A DNA stretch of 64,000 nucleotides, from positions 7,421-71,420 of the forward strand of contig CAYOVP010000003.1 in the NCBI GenBank assembly GCA_964407495.1, read 5' to 3'. Shown here piece after piece: positions 24,873 through 32,891 of the stretch. This DNA is from JAJRZX01 sp964407495 (GTDB taxonomy: Bacteria > Desulfobacterota > GWC2-55-46 > JADFVP01). The notes beneath the pieces were generated by a model that was given only the letters and a program-made list of their open reading frames with translations, searched no databases and was not told the origin of the DNA. Each line of letters starts with the position of its first letter. Positions within the stretch are counted from its first letter, which is position 1. The translations under genes were made by a program, and so were the position numbers.

Positions 24873-25868
24873 ATGATAGGTCGCGAAGCAGTAAAGAGGG
24901 TTGTCAAGGAACACGAGAAGGTGAAACCTGCCTACAGCCTCTTGCCCCGTCATGAAGAGATGGCTGATGCCGGCCCCGACAGACCCCTCAAGAGGCCTCA
25001 GGCCCGACGTGGCCGTAGGCTCAAGACAGGGGCTTCGCATGGCAAGAACGCCATAACGACATACTTCGAGAGCATCAAGGGCATAGGCCTCCTTACGGCA
25101 GACGAGGAAAAGGCCCTGGCTGAGAGGATCGCCCGTGGTGACGAGGAAGCCAGGCGCAGGATGATAGAGGCCAACCTCAGGCTCGTAATCAACATTGCCA
25201 AGCGGTACACCGGAAGGGGCCTGCCCCTACAGGACCTCATCGAAGAGGGCAACATCGGCCTCATCAAGGCTGTGGAGCGTTTCCGGTCTGTAAAGGGTTG
25301 CAGGTTCTCCACATACGCCACCTACTGGATCAGGCAGTCCGTGGACAGGGCAATAGCAAACCAGGCCAATACGGTCCGCCTGCCCATACACGTTACCAAC
25401 GACCTTGCAAAGATAACGAGGGCGAGACGGAGCCTCAGGGCAAAGTTCAGGAGAGAGCCCCTTATCTCCGAGGTAACGGGAAAGACGGGCCTCAAGGAGA
25501 GGTATGTAAAGAAACTCGATGCAATCGTCAAGAAGACCTGTTCACTCGAGTCAACACTGCCCGGTGAGTTCGAGCAACCCCTCCTCGAGAGGATCGAGGA
25601 CACCACCTCGCCTACACCCATGGAGGTAATAGACAACGAGAAGAGGGTCAGGAAGGTCCGCGAGTGGCTCTCACTCCTCGAAAAGAACGAGGCCGAGATA
25701 ATAAAACTCCGCTTCGGCATAGACGGCACAGAGGTGGAGACGCTGGAGAAGATAGGCCTCAGGATGGGCGTTACGAGAGAACGGGTCAGGCAGATAGAGG
25801 TAAAGGCCCTTGGCAAACTCAAGAAGATAATACATGACCACGAGATGACCTTCAGCGACGTGGTCTGA
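24873..25868 (+). CDS. rpoS: RNA polymerase sigma factor, sigma-70 group 2 (RpoS-like)
   Basis: 331 residues with region 1.2 (DAITTYFESI-like NAITTYFESIKGIGLLTADEEKALAERI), region 2 (LRLVINIAKRYTGRGLPLQDLIEEGNIGLIKAVERF, YATYWIRQSVDRAIANQ), region 3 and region 4 with the HTH EKIGLRMGVTRERVRQIEVKAL. The acidic region 1.1 of RpoD is absent, so it is an alternative primary-like sigma, closest to RpoS. A basic N-terminal stretch of about 50 residues is variable. It lies next to the peroxide cluster, which fits a stress role. Confidence 0.88.
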   Translation: MIGREAVKRVVKEHEKVKPAYSLLPRHEEMADAGPDRPLKRPQARRGRRLKTGASHGKNAITTYFESIKGIGLLTADEEKALAERIARGDEEARRRMIEANLRLVINIAKRYTGRGLPLQDLIEEGNIGLIKAVERFRSVKGCRFSTYATYWIRQSVDRAIANQANTVRLPIHVTNDLAKITRARRSLRAKFRREPLISEVTGKTGLKERYVKKLDAIVKKTCSLESTLPGEFEQPLLERIEDTTSPTPMEVIDNEKRVRKVREWLSLLEKNEAEIIKLRFGIDGTEVETLEKIGLRMGVTRERVRQIEVKALGKLKKIIHDHEMTFSDVV

Positions 25869-26175
25869 TGCCGGCCCCTGGCTGGCCCCAGGGGCAGGCA
25901 AGACTTTCGTTCTGCATATCACCAAACCGCAACAAGAGTAATCCCTTTCCTACCAAGAAGCCCCCCTCCCCAAAGGGGAGGGGGGCTTCTCCTCTTGTTG
26001 GCCCTTGCACCGGCCCGGCCTCTTTTGACGTATTTTTTTCTACGCCTGCCCCTTGGCGGCTTTTCTGCCATCTGCAAGTACGCCCCTTTCAGAGGCCCTT
26101 CCTTTCTGGTATAATCCAGTCCATGACAGAACGCTATGACCTCATGAAGGGAGAACCCCGGGCCCGGCAAGTCCG
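25869..26175 (+). promoter_or_regulatory. Spacer with strong nested hairpin and a promoter before trmJ
   Basis: A 16-bp perfect stem (agaagcccccctcccc, loop aaa) at 25956-25990 sits inside a second 9-bp stem (caacaagag at 25930, ctcttgttg at 25992). It probably ends transcription of the sigma gene, although the usual T-run is missing. A good -10 TATAAT lies at 26110-26115 with a poor -35. A small ORF of 18 codons (26123-26179) with its stop overlapping the trmJ GTG (gtga) could couple translation. Confidence 0.55.
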
Positions 26176-26940
26176 GTGAGAGAACATATGGAAGATCAGG
26201 CAGGGCATACCAATGGGCCCCTTCTCGAAAATGTCTCCATAGTGCTCGTAGAGCCGCAGGGGCCGGCCAACATAGGGGCCACTGCAAGGGCCATGCGCAA
26301 CAACGGCCTCAGAAGTCTCGTCCTCGTAAACCCCTGTGAGTACATGAACGATGAGTGCCTTGGCAGGGCCTGCAATGCCGGAGACCTAATCCTCTCTGCA
26401 AGGGTCTGCAATAGCCTTGAAGAGGCGCTCTGCGATTCCGGTTTTGTAATAGCCACAACACGGCGGACAGGGAAACAGCGCGAGCCCATGCTGGACCTCG
26501 GCGAGGGGGTAAGGCTCATCCTGGAAATGAGCCGAGCCAACGATATCGCCGTACTCTTCGGAAGAGAGGACAGGGGCCTTGTAAACTCCGAACTCGCCCT
26601 TGCCGATGCACTCATGGAACTGCCTGCCCATGAGGACTATCCTTCGTTGAACCTCTCCCATGCCGTCTTTCTCCTCGCCCATTATCTCTTCATGGAGTCC
26701 CGGGAGGCTGGGACCGGGCGGGCAGTCAGGGCCGCCCCGCGACTGGAGCGGGAGAGGATGTACGAGCACATGGAAAGAACGCTCCAGGCCCTCGATTATG
26801 GCGACGAGGGCAGGGAGTTTCTTCTCCGGGCCATAATGGCCAACTTCAGAAGGCTCTTCGGCAGGACCTCGCTCATGGACAAAGAGGTCAATATGATACG
26901 CGGTATCTGCACCCAGATACTTGCGAGGTTGGGGCGCTGA
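26176..26940 (+). CDS. trmJ: tRNA (cytidine/uridine-2'-O-)-methyltransferase TrmJ
   Basis: A SPOUT-class enzyme that methylates the 2'-O of the nucleotide at position 32 of tRNA. The start ENVSIVLVEPQGPANIGATARAM is the family signature. The SAM-knot is seen as VLFGREDRGLVNSEL, then LPAHEDYPSLNLSHAV. A C-terminal helical dimerisation extension (to residue 254) is typical of TrmJ rather than TrmL. Start either GTG 26176 or ATG 26188. Confidence 0.92.
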   Translation: MREHMEDQAGHTNGPLLENVSIVLVEPQGPANIGATARAMRNNGLRSLVLVNPCEYMNDECLGRACNAGDLILSARVCNSLEEALCDSGFVIATTRRTGKQREPMLDLGEGVRLILEMSRANDIAVLFGREDRGLVNSELALADALMELPAHEDYPSLNLSHAVFLLAHYLFMESREAGTGRAVRAAPRLERERMYEHMERTLQALDYGDEGREFLLRAIMANFRRLFGRTSLMDKEVNMIRGICTQILARLGR

Positions 26941-27018
26941 GGTGCAACATGGAAGAGACACGGTGGATGAGGAGGCAGTGGAAATGAAGATGTACCAAGC
27001 CTGCAGGCAAGCAAGGCG

Positions 27019-27411
27019 ATGAGATCTCCTGAAGGACCTCGGGCCGTTATAATCATAGGACACGGGAGCAGGCAGGACGAGGCCAATGAGACTGTCAGGG
27101 AGACGGCCCGTGCTCTTTCGAGGCTGGGAGGCTTCGGCCCCGTGGTGCCGGCCTTTCTAAAGTTCGGCGAACCCGATTTTCGCTCTGCCCTCGAGGGCCT
27201 CATAGTGAAGGGCTTTTACGAGATCATGGTGATGCCCTACTTCCTCTATCCAGGGGCGCACGTCAGGGAAGACATACCTCAAGAGATATGCCGTGTACAG
27301 AAAAAGCATCCTCACGTCAGGATCCGCCTATGCAGGACCCTTGGTTTTGACGAGAAGATTATCGAGGTAGTTGCAGATAGGCTCGAAGAGGCCATGGCCG
27401 CGGAGGGATGA
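27019..27411 (+). CDS. cbiX: Sirohydrochlorin cobaltochelatase, CbiX-small type
   Basis: Inserts Co2+ (or Fe2+ for sirohaem) into sirohydrochlorin. 130 residues match the single-domain CbiXS/SirB-type chelatase, which acts as a homodimer. The metal-site His are visible in IIIGHGSR near residue 14 and PYFLYPGAHVREDIP near residue 80. It precedes cbiMQO by 107 bp on the same strand, so cobalt as substrate is the likely reading; ferrochelation for sirohaem is possible. Confidence 0.9.
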   Translation: MRSPEGPRAVIIIGHGSRQDEANETVRETARALSRLGGFGPVVPAFLKFGEPDFRSALEGLIVKGFYEIMVMPYFLYPGAHVREDIPQEICRVQKKHPHVRIRLCRTLGFDEKIIEVVADRLEEAMAAEG

Positions 27412-27518
27412 CAGAGAGCCCTGGTGCCTGGAAGATATGACAGGACTTGCTGGCCTTGAGCACGGACTTATGAGGCTAAAGCGCGTTACAAGGATAGTGG
27501 TGAAAAGGAGAAGGTAAG

Positions 27519-28511
27519 ATGCACATCCCTGATGGCTACCTCGGGCCGGCTACATGTGCTGTCTTCTATGGCGTCGTGGCCCCCCTCTGGTACAGGGGAG
27601 CACGGCGGCTTGAGGGTAGCCAGAGCGCCAGGGAACTTCCAAGGATCTCCCTTGCCTCGGCCTTTGTCTTCGTCCTCATGATGTTCAACTTTCCCCTGCC
27701 TGGCGGCACTTCGGGACACCTCGTGGGGGCCGCCATACTCTCAGTGACCCTTGGCCCCTGGGCCGCCTTCATGGCGCTGAGCCTGGCCCTCTTCATACAG
27801 GCCGTTGTCTTTGGAGACGGCGGCATCACGGCCCTTGGGGCAAATGCCTTCAACATGGCCTTTCTCATGAGTTTCTCAAGTTACGGCATATACAGGATCC
27901 TTGCGCCTCGGGGACGTGGCAGTGCCTTCAGGTATGCCCTGGCTTCTGCGCTCGCCGGCTATGTCTCAGTCTGCCTTGCCGCCCTTGCCCTTGCCCTGGA
28001 ACTCGGCATCCAGCCGCTCGTGGCAGCGGACGCTGCCGGCAACCCCCTCTACGCCCCCTATCCCCTCGGCATCACCATGCCCGCTGTCCTGATCCCCCAC
28101 TTACTATTCTTCGGTCCTGTAGAGGCCCTGGGAACGGCCCTTGTGCTCGCCTCTCTCCGTGCCAGGGGGGAGACAAGTGCAGTGAAGGGCCACCGTGGCA
28201 GCAGGCCCCTATGGTGGGGGCTCTCTGCCCTCGTGCTCGTAACCCCGGCGGGCCTTGCGGCCTCTGGCGCGCCATGGGGCGAGTGGGGCCCCCATGCCTT
28301 CAGGGAGATCTTCGGTTTTCTGCCCAGGGGCATGGAGAGGCTCGGGGGTATCTGGAGGGGAGTTCTACCTTCATACGGCGCAGGGGGCCTTGGCGCAGGG
28401 TCGGGCAGGCTTGGCTCAGCCCTTCTCTACATGGCATCTGCGGCCATTGGGAGCATTCTCATCGTCTTACTTGTCTATGTCTGGGGGAGGTTGTGGCAGA
28501 GAGACCCTTAG
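27519..28511 (+). CDS. cbiM: Cobalt/nickel ECF transporter S-component CbiM with fused CbiN/PDGLE-like C-terminus
   Basis: The protein starts MHIPDGYLGP; the mature N-terminus with His2 is the metal-binding feature of CbiM. Six to seven transmembrane helices follow to about residue 215. The extra C-terminal part (about 225-330: two helices around a GVW..LP loop, ending SIGSILIVLLVYVWG-like) resembles the CbiN/PDGLE partner, so this looks like a CbiMN fusion. With CbiQ and CbiO it forms an energy-coupling-factor importer for Co2+ or Ni2+; the metal cannot be told from sequence. It overlaps cbiQ by one base (tagtg). Confidence 0.92.
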   Translation: MHIPDGYLGPATCAVFYGVVAPLWYRGARRLEGSQSARELPRISLASAFVFVLMMFNFPLPGGTSGHLVGAAILSVTLGPWAAFMALSLALFIQAVVFGDGGITALGANAFNMAFLMSFSSYGIYRILAPRGRGSAFRYALASALAGYVSVCLAALALALELGIQPLVAADAAGNPLYAPYPLGITMPAVLIPHLLFFGPVEALGTALVLASLRARGETSAVKGHRGSRPLWWGLSALVLVTPAGLAASGAPWGEWGPHAFREIFGFLPRGMERLGGIWRGVLPSYGAGGLGAGSGRLGSALLYMASAAIGSILIVLLVYVWGRLWQRDP

Positions 28512-29374
28512 TGCCTCCATGGATGAATAGCGAGCAGACGCCAGAGCCGCGCGGTCCAAGGCGCCTGGCCTTTCTCGATAAGATTGCTGGGAGGCTCCAG
28601 GGTGTAAAGGAGTGGTTCTCTGATAACGGGGCCGGGAGGGGCATCCTCCGTCGTCTGGACCCTGCGGCCCGCATGGGGGGCGCGCTACTCCTGCTCATTG
28701 GCGCGGCCCTTGCCAAAGGGCCTCTCGGCCTCGGCGTTGTGGCGCTTTCCCTTGCCCTTGGGCTGGCGGTCTCTGGGCGGGCGCTCCGACCACTAATAAG
28801 GAGAACTCTCCCCCTATTTTTCTTTACAGGGGTGGTGACCATACCGGTCTTTTTCGGGCTCTCTACACCTGATGGCCACCTCGCAGGGCAGGGCGGTGGC
28901 TGGATTGGGGCGCACCTCGGGCTGAGTTACGAAGGACTTGCACGGGGCGGCTTCTTCCTCGCCAGGTCTACGCTCATGGCCGCGGTGGTCGTTTTTACAG
29001 GACTGCTGACCACACGATCGGAATTTGTTCGCGGGCTTGGCAAGTTTCCCCTGCCAGGGCTCTTGGTCACCCTGGTCTTCATTACTATTGCCAACATCTG
29101 GCGTCTTCTTCGTGTACTCGAAGAAGTGGTTCTGGCGAGGAAATCGCGTATCATAATTGGTGCCAGTTTTTCCGAGCGCGAAGGTTGGTTTGCATCTAAG
29201 GCACGTTTCCTCATGGACAGGGCCATGAGTACATCGGAGGAGGTGGCCATGGCCATGGCCTCGAGGGGATTTGACGGCAGGATGAGGACCTTGAGGACAG
29301 GGTTCCTGGGGGCCTGGGATTTTCTCTTTATAGGGCTCTGCGCCTTTGTCCTCCTTTTGGCGGCATTACTCTGA
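28511..29374 (+). CDS. cbiQ: ECF transporter transmembrane protein CbiQ
   Basis: 287 residues with about five transmembrane helices and the two coupling helices of ECF T-components, recognised as MAMASRGFDGRMRTLR near the end and EEVVLARKSRIIIGAS in the middle (Ala-Arg-Gly type motifs). The GTG at 28511 overlaps the cbiM stop; ATG at 28523 is an alternative. An N-terminal cytoplasmic stretch of about 40 residues is longer than usual. Confidence 0.9.
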   Translation: MPPWMNSEQTPEPRGPRRLAFLDKIAGRLQGVKEWFSDNGAGRGILRRLDPAARMGGALLLLIGAALAKGPLGLGVVALSLALGLAVSGRALRPLIRRTLPLFFFTGVVTIPVFFGLSTPDGHLAGQGGGWIGAHLGLSYEGLARGGFFLARSTLMAAVVVFTGLLTTRSEFVRGLGKFPLPGLLVTLVFITIANIWRLLRVLEEVVLARKSRIIIGASFSEREGWFASKARFLMDRAMSTSEEVAMAMASRGFDGRMRTLRTGFLGAWDFLFIGLCAFVLLLAALL

Positions 29375-29405
29375 ATTGTACTGTTTTTTCAAGTAAAGGG
29401 CGATC

Positions 29406-30215
29406 ATGACCGAAGAAGTCTATGGGGTGAGGGGGGTATCTTTCAGTTACGGCGAGGTCTGCGCCCTGAGACAGGTCTCCTTTGCCATGAGAAGGGGCGA
29501 GTCTCTCGCTGTACTCGGTGCAAGCGGGGCCGGAAAGACCACGCTCCTCAGGGTCCTTAACGGCCTTCTCGAGCCCCAGTGCGGTGAGGTGGGATTCATG
29601 GGCCGCCCTCTCCAGGGGCACTGGCTCGGAGGCCCGGAGGAGGCGCGTTTTCGCGCCATGGTGGGCCTCGTCTTCCCAGAGCCCGACGTCCAACTCTTCT
29701 GCGCCACTGTCTCTGACGAGGTGGCCTTCGGGCCCCTTCAACTCGGCCTTGCCCGCGACGAAGTCAAGACGAGGGTAGACGATACCCTGGAGTTGGTGGG
29801 TATCAGCGGGCTCAGGGAGAGGCCGCCGCAGAGGCTTAGTAGCGGCGAGAAGAAGAAGGTACAGATAGCCTCCATACTCTCGGCAAACCCCTCTGTACTG
29901 CTCCTCGACGAACCCACCTTTGGTCTCGACCCCAGGACACAGGTCTGGCTCCTCGAACTCCTCATGAGGCTCAAGGACATGGGAAAGACCTTTGTCCTGG
30001 CAACCCATGACCTCAGCCTCGTAGAGGACTTTGCCGAGAGGGTGATAGTCCTTGGAGAGGACCACAGCCTTGTAGCCGAGGGGAGGGCGGTGGAGATACT
30101 GAGGGACAGGGAACTGCTCCTCAGGGTAAATCTCATCCACGAACACGCACATAGGCACGGTACAGTTGTTCATAAACACAGCCATGGACCTTATGCACCT
30201 CATGATGAACACTGA
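29406..30215 (+). CDS. cbiO: ECF transporter ATPase CbiO with His-rich C-terminus
   Basis: 269 residues: Walker A GASGAGKTT near residue 38, signature LSSGEKKKV, Walker B VLLLDEPTFGLD, H-loop LATHDLSLV. The Q-loop, which in CbiO reads FQNPDDQLF, is here FPEPDVQLF, so the usual Gln is replaced by Pro. The last 25 residues carry nine His (HEHAHRHGTVVHKHSH...), a likely Ni/Co-binding tail. It closes the cbiMQO unit; the porin-like gene follows 28 bp on. Confidence 0.92.
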   Translation: MTEEVYGVRGVSFSYGEVCALRQVSFAMRRGESLAVLGASGAGKTTLLRVLNGLLEPQCGEVGFMGRPLQGHWLGGPEEARFRAMVGLVFPEPDVQLFCATVSDEVAFGPLQLGLARDEVKTRVDDTLELVGISGLRERPPQRLSSGEKKKVQIASILSANPSVLLLDEPTFGLDPRTQVWLLELLMRLKDMGKTFVLATHDLSLVEDFAERVIVLGEDHSLVAEGRAVEILRDRELLLRVNLIHEHAHRHGTVVHKHSHGPYAPHDEH

Positions 30216-30243
30216 AATTCCCATTTTTTTCAGGAGGTGTCTT

Positions 30244-31542
30244 ATGAGGAAGGGTAATGGCAGTCTGGTCTCGGCCTTGTTCGCCTTTTTTGTCTTCTCC
30301 ATTTTTTTCACTCCAGGCATTGTAGAGGCACAGGATAAGGACAGGATCAAGGACCTGGAGAAGCGTATAGAAAGGCTCGAGAGAAAAGACGGTGATACCA
30401 GTGTGAGTTCCGAGCGGTCACACCGCCTGCACCCCGTGCACAGCGAGTTTGGTCTCGAGATAACGGGCGGCATTACCCTTACCCTACAGGGCGTTGCCAA
30501 TGTACAGGGTCAGAAACGCACCGAGGCCGCCATCTCCGGAGACCTCGCAGTAGAGGGCCCCATCGGCGCGAACGGTCTGGCCGTCATTGTACTCGACCTC
30601 CAGCAGGGCCTTGGCGTGGAGGGCCTTGGGCTCCTTGCCGCACCAAACGGCAACCCCACAGGGCCGAACGCGGACGTGGAGTCCTTCAATGACATGAGGA
30701 TAAACGTTACTCAACTCTACTATGAACACCACTTTCTCGATGGCGGCCTTACTGTCTCAGTGGGGCAACTCGATATAACGGGTTACCTCGACGCCAACGA
30801 GTTCGCCAATGACGAGACAGGCGCCTTTCTGGCCAATGTCTTCGTAAACAACCCTTCTATTGAGTTCGGGGGCTCGGATAACTTCTACTCTCCGGGCCTG
30901 GCCCTGGTATTCTCTCCTGCAGGGAAGATGGACCTTGCCATCGGCGCCTTTGATGGCGACGGCGATTATGCCAGGCCCTTTGACGCCCCCTTTTTAATGG
31001 CAGAGGCGGACTTCAGGCCGAGATTCCTTGGCAAAGAGGGTACATACAGGGTATATTACTGGCGGCGGTCTTCGAGGCCCGCGGCCAACCTGGAGTTTCT
31101 CGCCGACCCCACCAAGACCGCCCTCGTAAAGGCCTTCAACCAGGGTGTGGGGCTGAGTTTTGATCAGTATATAGGCCACAACCTCGGGCTCTGGCTCCGT
31201 GGGGGTACGCAACGCGAGACAGTCTCGCAGATGAAGGCATTTCTCGGCACCGGCCTCCATGCCAGCGCCGCTCTCATAGGGCGTGAGCACGACTCCATGG
31301 GCCTGGGCTATGGTGTAAACTTCCTGGGCAGGGATTACAGGGAGTACCGGCAGGGTAGTACAAGAGGCTTTGACCCGGGGAATGAGCATTACATAGAGGT
31401 CTACTACGACGTCTTTCTCAGCGGACTGGGGGGCATGGGGTTGCACCTCGCCCCTGACTTTCAGTATATAATCAACCGTGGCGGCAATAGACGAACAACG
31501 GACGCCTTTTTGTACGGCCTTAGGATACAGGCCGATTTTTAG
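30244..31542 (+). CDS. Putative outer-membrane beta-barrel (porin-like) protein
   Basis: 432 residues with a signal peptide (cut near VEAQ at 29), a short coiled coil (DRIKDLEKRIERLER, about 32-48), and alternating hydrophobic strands ending in aromatic Phe (RIQADF), as in barrel proteins. Overall it resembles OprB-like carbohydrate porins, weakly. The ATG at 30244 has a perfect AGGAGG seven bases upstream. It follows cbiO by 28 bp, which suggests the barrel may admit cobalt or nickel or a complex of them. That is inference; no metal-binding motif is clear. Confidence 0.65.
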   Translation: MRKGNGSLVSALFAFFVFSIFFTPGIVEAQDKDRIKDLEKRIERLERKDGDTSVSSERSHRLHPVHSEFGLEITGGITLTLQGVANVQGQKRTEAAISGDLAVEGPIGANGLAVIVLDLQQGLGVEGLGLLAAPNGNPTGPNADVESFNDMRINVTQLYYEHHFLDGGLTVSVGQLDITGYLDANEFANDETGAFLANVFVNNPSIEFGGSDNFYSPGLALVFSPAGKMDLAIGAFDGDGDYARPFDAPFLMAEADFRPRFLGKEGTYRVYYWRRSSRPAANLEFLADPTKTALVKAFNQGVGLSFDQYIGHNLGLWLRGGTQRETVSQMKAFLGTGLHASAALIGREHDSMGLGYGVNFLGRDYREYRQGSTRGFDPGNEHYIEVYYDVFLSGLGGMGLHLAPDFQYIINRGGNRRTTDAFLYGLRIQADF

Positions 31543-31573
31543 CGCCAGGAGCGATTCGTGAGACAGGTACAGC

Positions 31574-31957
31574 GTGCGTAAGAACCTCTTCCTCGTTTTC
31601 CTGTACATGGCCTTCGTCTTCGTTGTCTCGGTTCTGCCGACACCCGAGGGCGTAGACCCCTTTACGGGTTTTGACAAGGTAGTACACTTTGCGATCTACG
31701 GGCTGATGGCAATACTCTGGGCAAGGGTCTTTGCAGGCGGAAGGGGCATTGTGGGCAATGGTTTCTCCGGCAGGGTCTTTGTCATCGTCCTTGCTCTGGC
31801 CTTTTTTTACGGCCTTTTCATAGAACTCGTTCAGGAACTGACGCCCTCGCGGGAGGCTTCTTTTTATGATGCCCTTGCAAACGGCCTTGGCGGGGCCGCC
31901 GGCGCAGGCCTGTACTTCCTTGTCCACAGGTTCAGCAAGAAGAAGGAGAGGTTATGA
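31574..31957 (+). CDS. VanZ-family membrane protein
   Basis: 127 residues with four transmembrane helices. The VanZ pattern is visible: DKVVHFAIYGLMAILWARVF, then GLFIELVQELTPSREASFYDALANGLGGAAGAGLYF. Members affect teicoplanin resistance in Gram-positives, but most have unknown roles. The GTG start at 31574 fits; the stop overlaps the next gene by 4 nt (atga). Confidence 0.88.
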   Translation: MRKNLFLVFLYMAFVFVVSVLPTPEGVDPFTGFDKVVHFAIYGLMAILWARVFAGGRGIVGNGFSGRVFVIVLALAFFYGLFIELVQELTPSREASFYDALANGLGGAAGAGLYFLVHRFSKKKERL

Positions 31958-32670
31958 TACTGGAAGAGATGACAATGGAAGAGTTCAGCGCGGCCTTGAA
32001 AAAGACCAGGACCATTGCCCTACCCTATGGTACACTGGAGGCGCATGGGAGGCATCTGCCCCTGAATACCGATACTATTGTGGTGCGCCGGGTCCTGGAG
32101 GAGGCGGCAGGGGAGAGAGATTTTTTCATCTCCGCGCCCCTGCATTACGGCGTCTGTACATCCACGGGCCAGCATCCAGGAAGCATAGGCATTACCCCGC
32201 CAACGCTCCGGAGGCTTACCCTTGATTTCGTGGAGGACGCCTACAGGAGGGGGTTACGGAAGGTCCTCCTTATATCCGGCCATGCAGGGGGAGCGCACAT
32301 GGCGGCCATAAAAGAGGCCGCAGAGGTGCTTGCCCAGAGGCTCGATGGGCTTGTCATTGCGGCCCTCTCCATCTATGATGCCGTCTGGGATGACCTTACG
32401 CGCATAGCCGAGACAGAGAACGACTCGCACGCCGGAGAGATGGAGACTTCCCTCATCCTCCACCTTGCTCCCCAACTCGTGAAGGGCCGCTCCGAGGAGG
32501 AGTACCCGCGGTTCAACAAACCAATCATCAACGCCGACAAGGTAAGCGAGTGGCCCGGCGCTGTCTGGGGCGACCCTCGCAAGGCTACTGCCGAAAAAGG
32601 CAGGGAACTATTCGATTGCATGGTGAAGGAAGTACTCGCCATACTCGAAAAAATGGAAGAGACTGTCTGA
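31954..32670 (+). CDS. Creatininase-family amidohydrolase
   Basis: 238 residues. Metal-site features of the family are seen: GTLEAHGRHLPLNTDT (Glu, His, Asp), LLISGHAGGAHMAA in place of the common GNGGN, and HAGEMETSLILHL with the second His and Glu. Substrates differ widely across the family (creatinine, FAPy nucleotides, mycofactocin precursor), and the neighbours do not settle it. It is coupled to the VanZ-like gene by a 4-nt overlap. Confidence 0.85.
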   Translation: MILEEMTMEEFSAALKKTRTIALPYGTLEAHGRHLPLNTDTIVVRRVLEEAAGERDFFISAPLHYGVCTSTGQHPGSIGITPPTLRRLTLDFVEDAYRRGLRKVLLISGHAGGAHMAAIKEAAEVLAQRLDGLVIAALSIYDAVWDDLTRIAETENDSHAGEMETSLILHLAPQLVKGRSEEEYPRFNKPIINADKVSEWPGAVWGDPRKATAEKGRELFDCMVKEVLAILEKMEETV

Positions 32671-32736
32671 GAGGCCGGGGCCTCGAAGAGATAGGGGGGT
32701 GGAGGATATGCGGCCCTTGGCCCCGCGCTTTCTTAT

Positions 32737-32882
32737 GTAAAGTCTGATTGATTCAGACTTTACTGCGGCCCAGGGATGGGCCGCCATTTTCAGGACTGAT
32801 AAGCCCTTGAAAATGTGAGGGAAAGAAAAACCGCGCTTTTTCTTTCCTGTCTCTGAATAATTCAGGGATGAATTATTCAGAG
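32737..32882. repeat. Array of five consecutive hairpins upstream of deoB
   Basis: Five stems in 146 bp: 11 bp (gtaaagtctga, 32737-32763), 8 bp (gcggccca, loop ggga, 32765-32784), 8 bp (cattttca, 32785-32815), 11 bp (ggaaagaaaaa, loop ccgcgc, 32820-32847) and 14 bp (ctctgaataattca, loop ggga, 32851-32882). All but the third have loops of 4-6 nt. A degraded copy with three shared blocks lies at 8549-8648. The density and shared loop ggga suggest one repeat element, not chance. No T-run follows. Confidence 0.85.
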
Positions 32883-32891
32883 GTTCCTTAT

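Noticed and set aside
29328..30500. 390-codon leftward ORF
   Set aside because: It is antisense to cbiO and the porin-like gene; composition is not protein-like.
32868..32891. ATG start of deoB at 32868
   Set aside because: It is inside the 14-bp hairpin, has no ribosome binding site and would add residues not found in the family.
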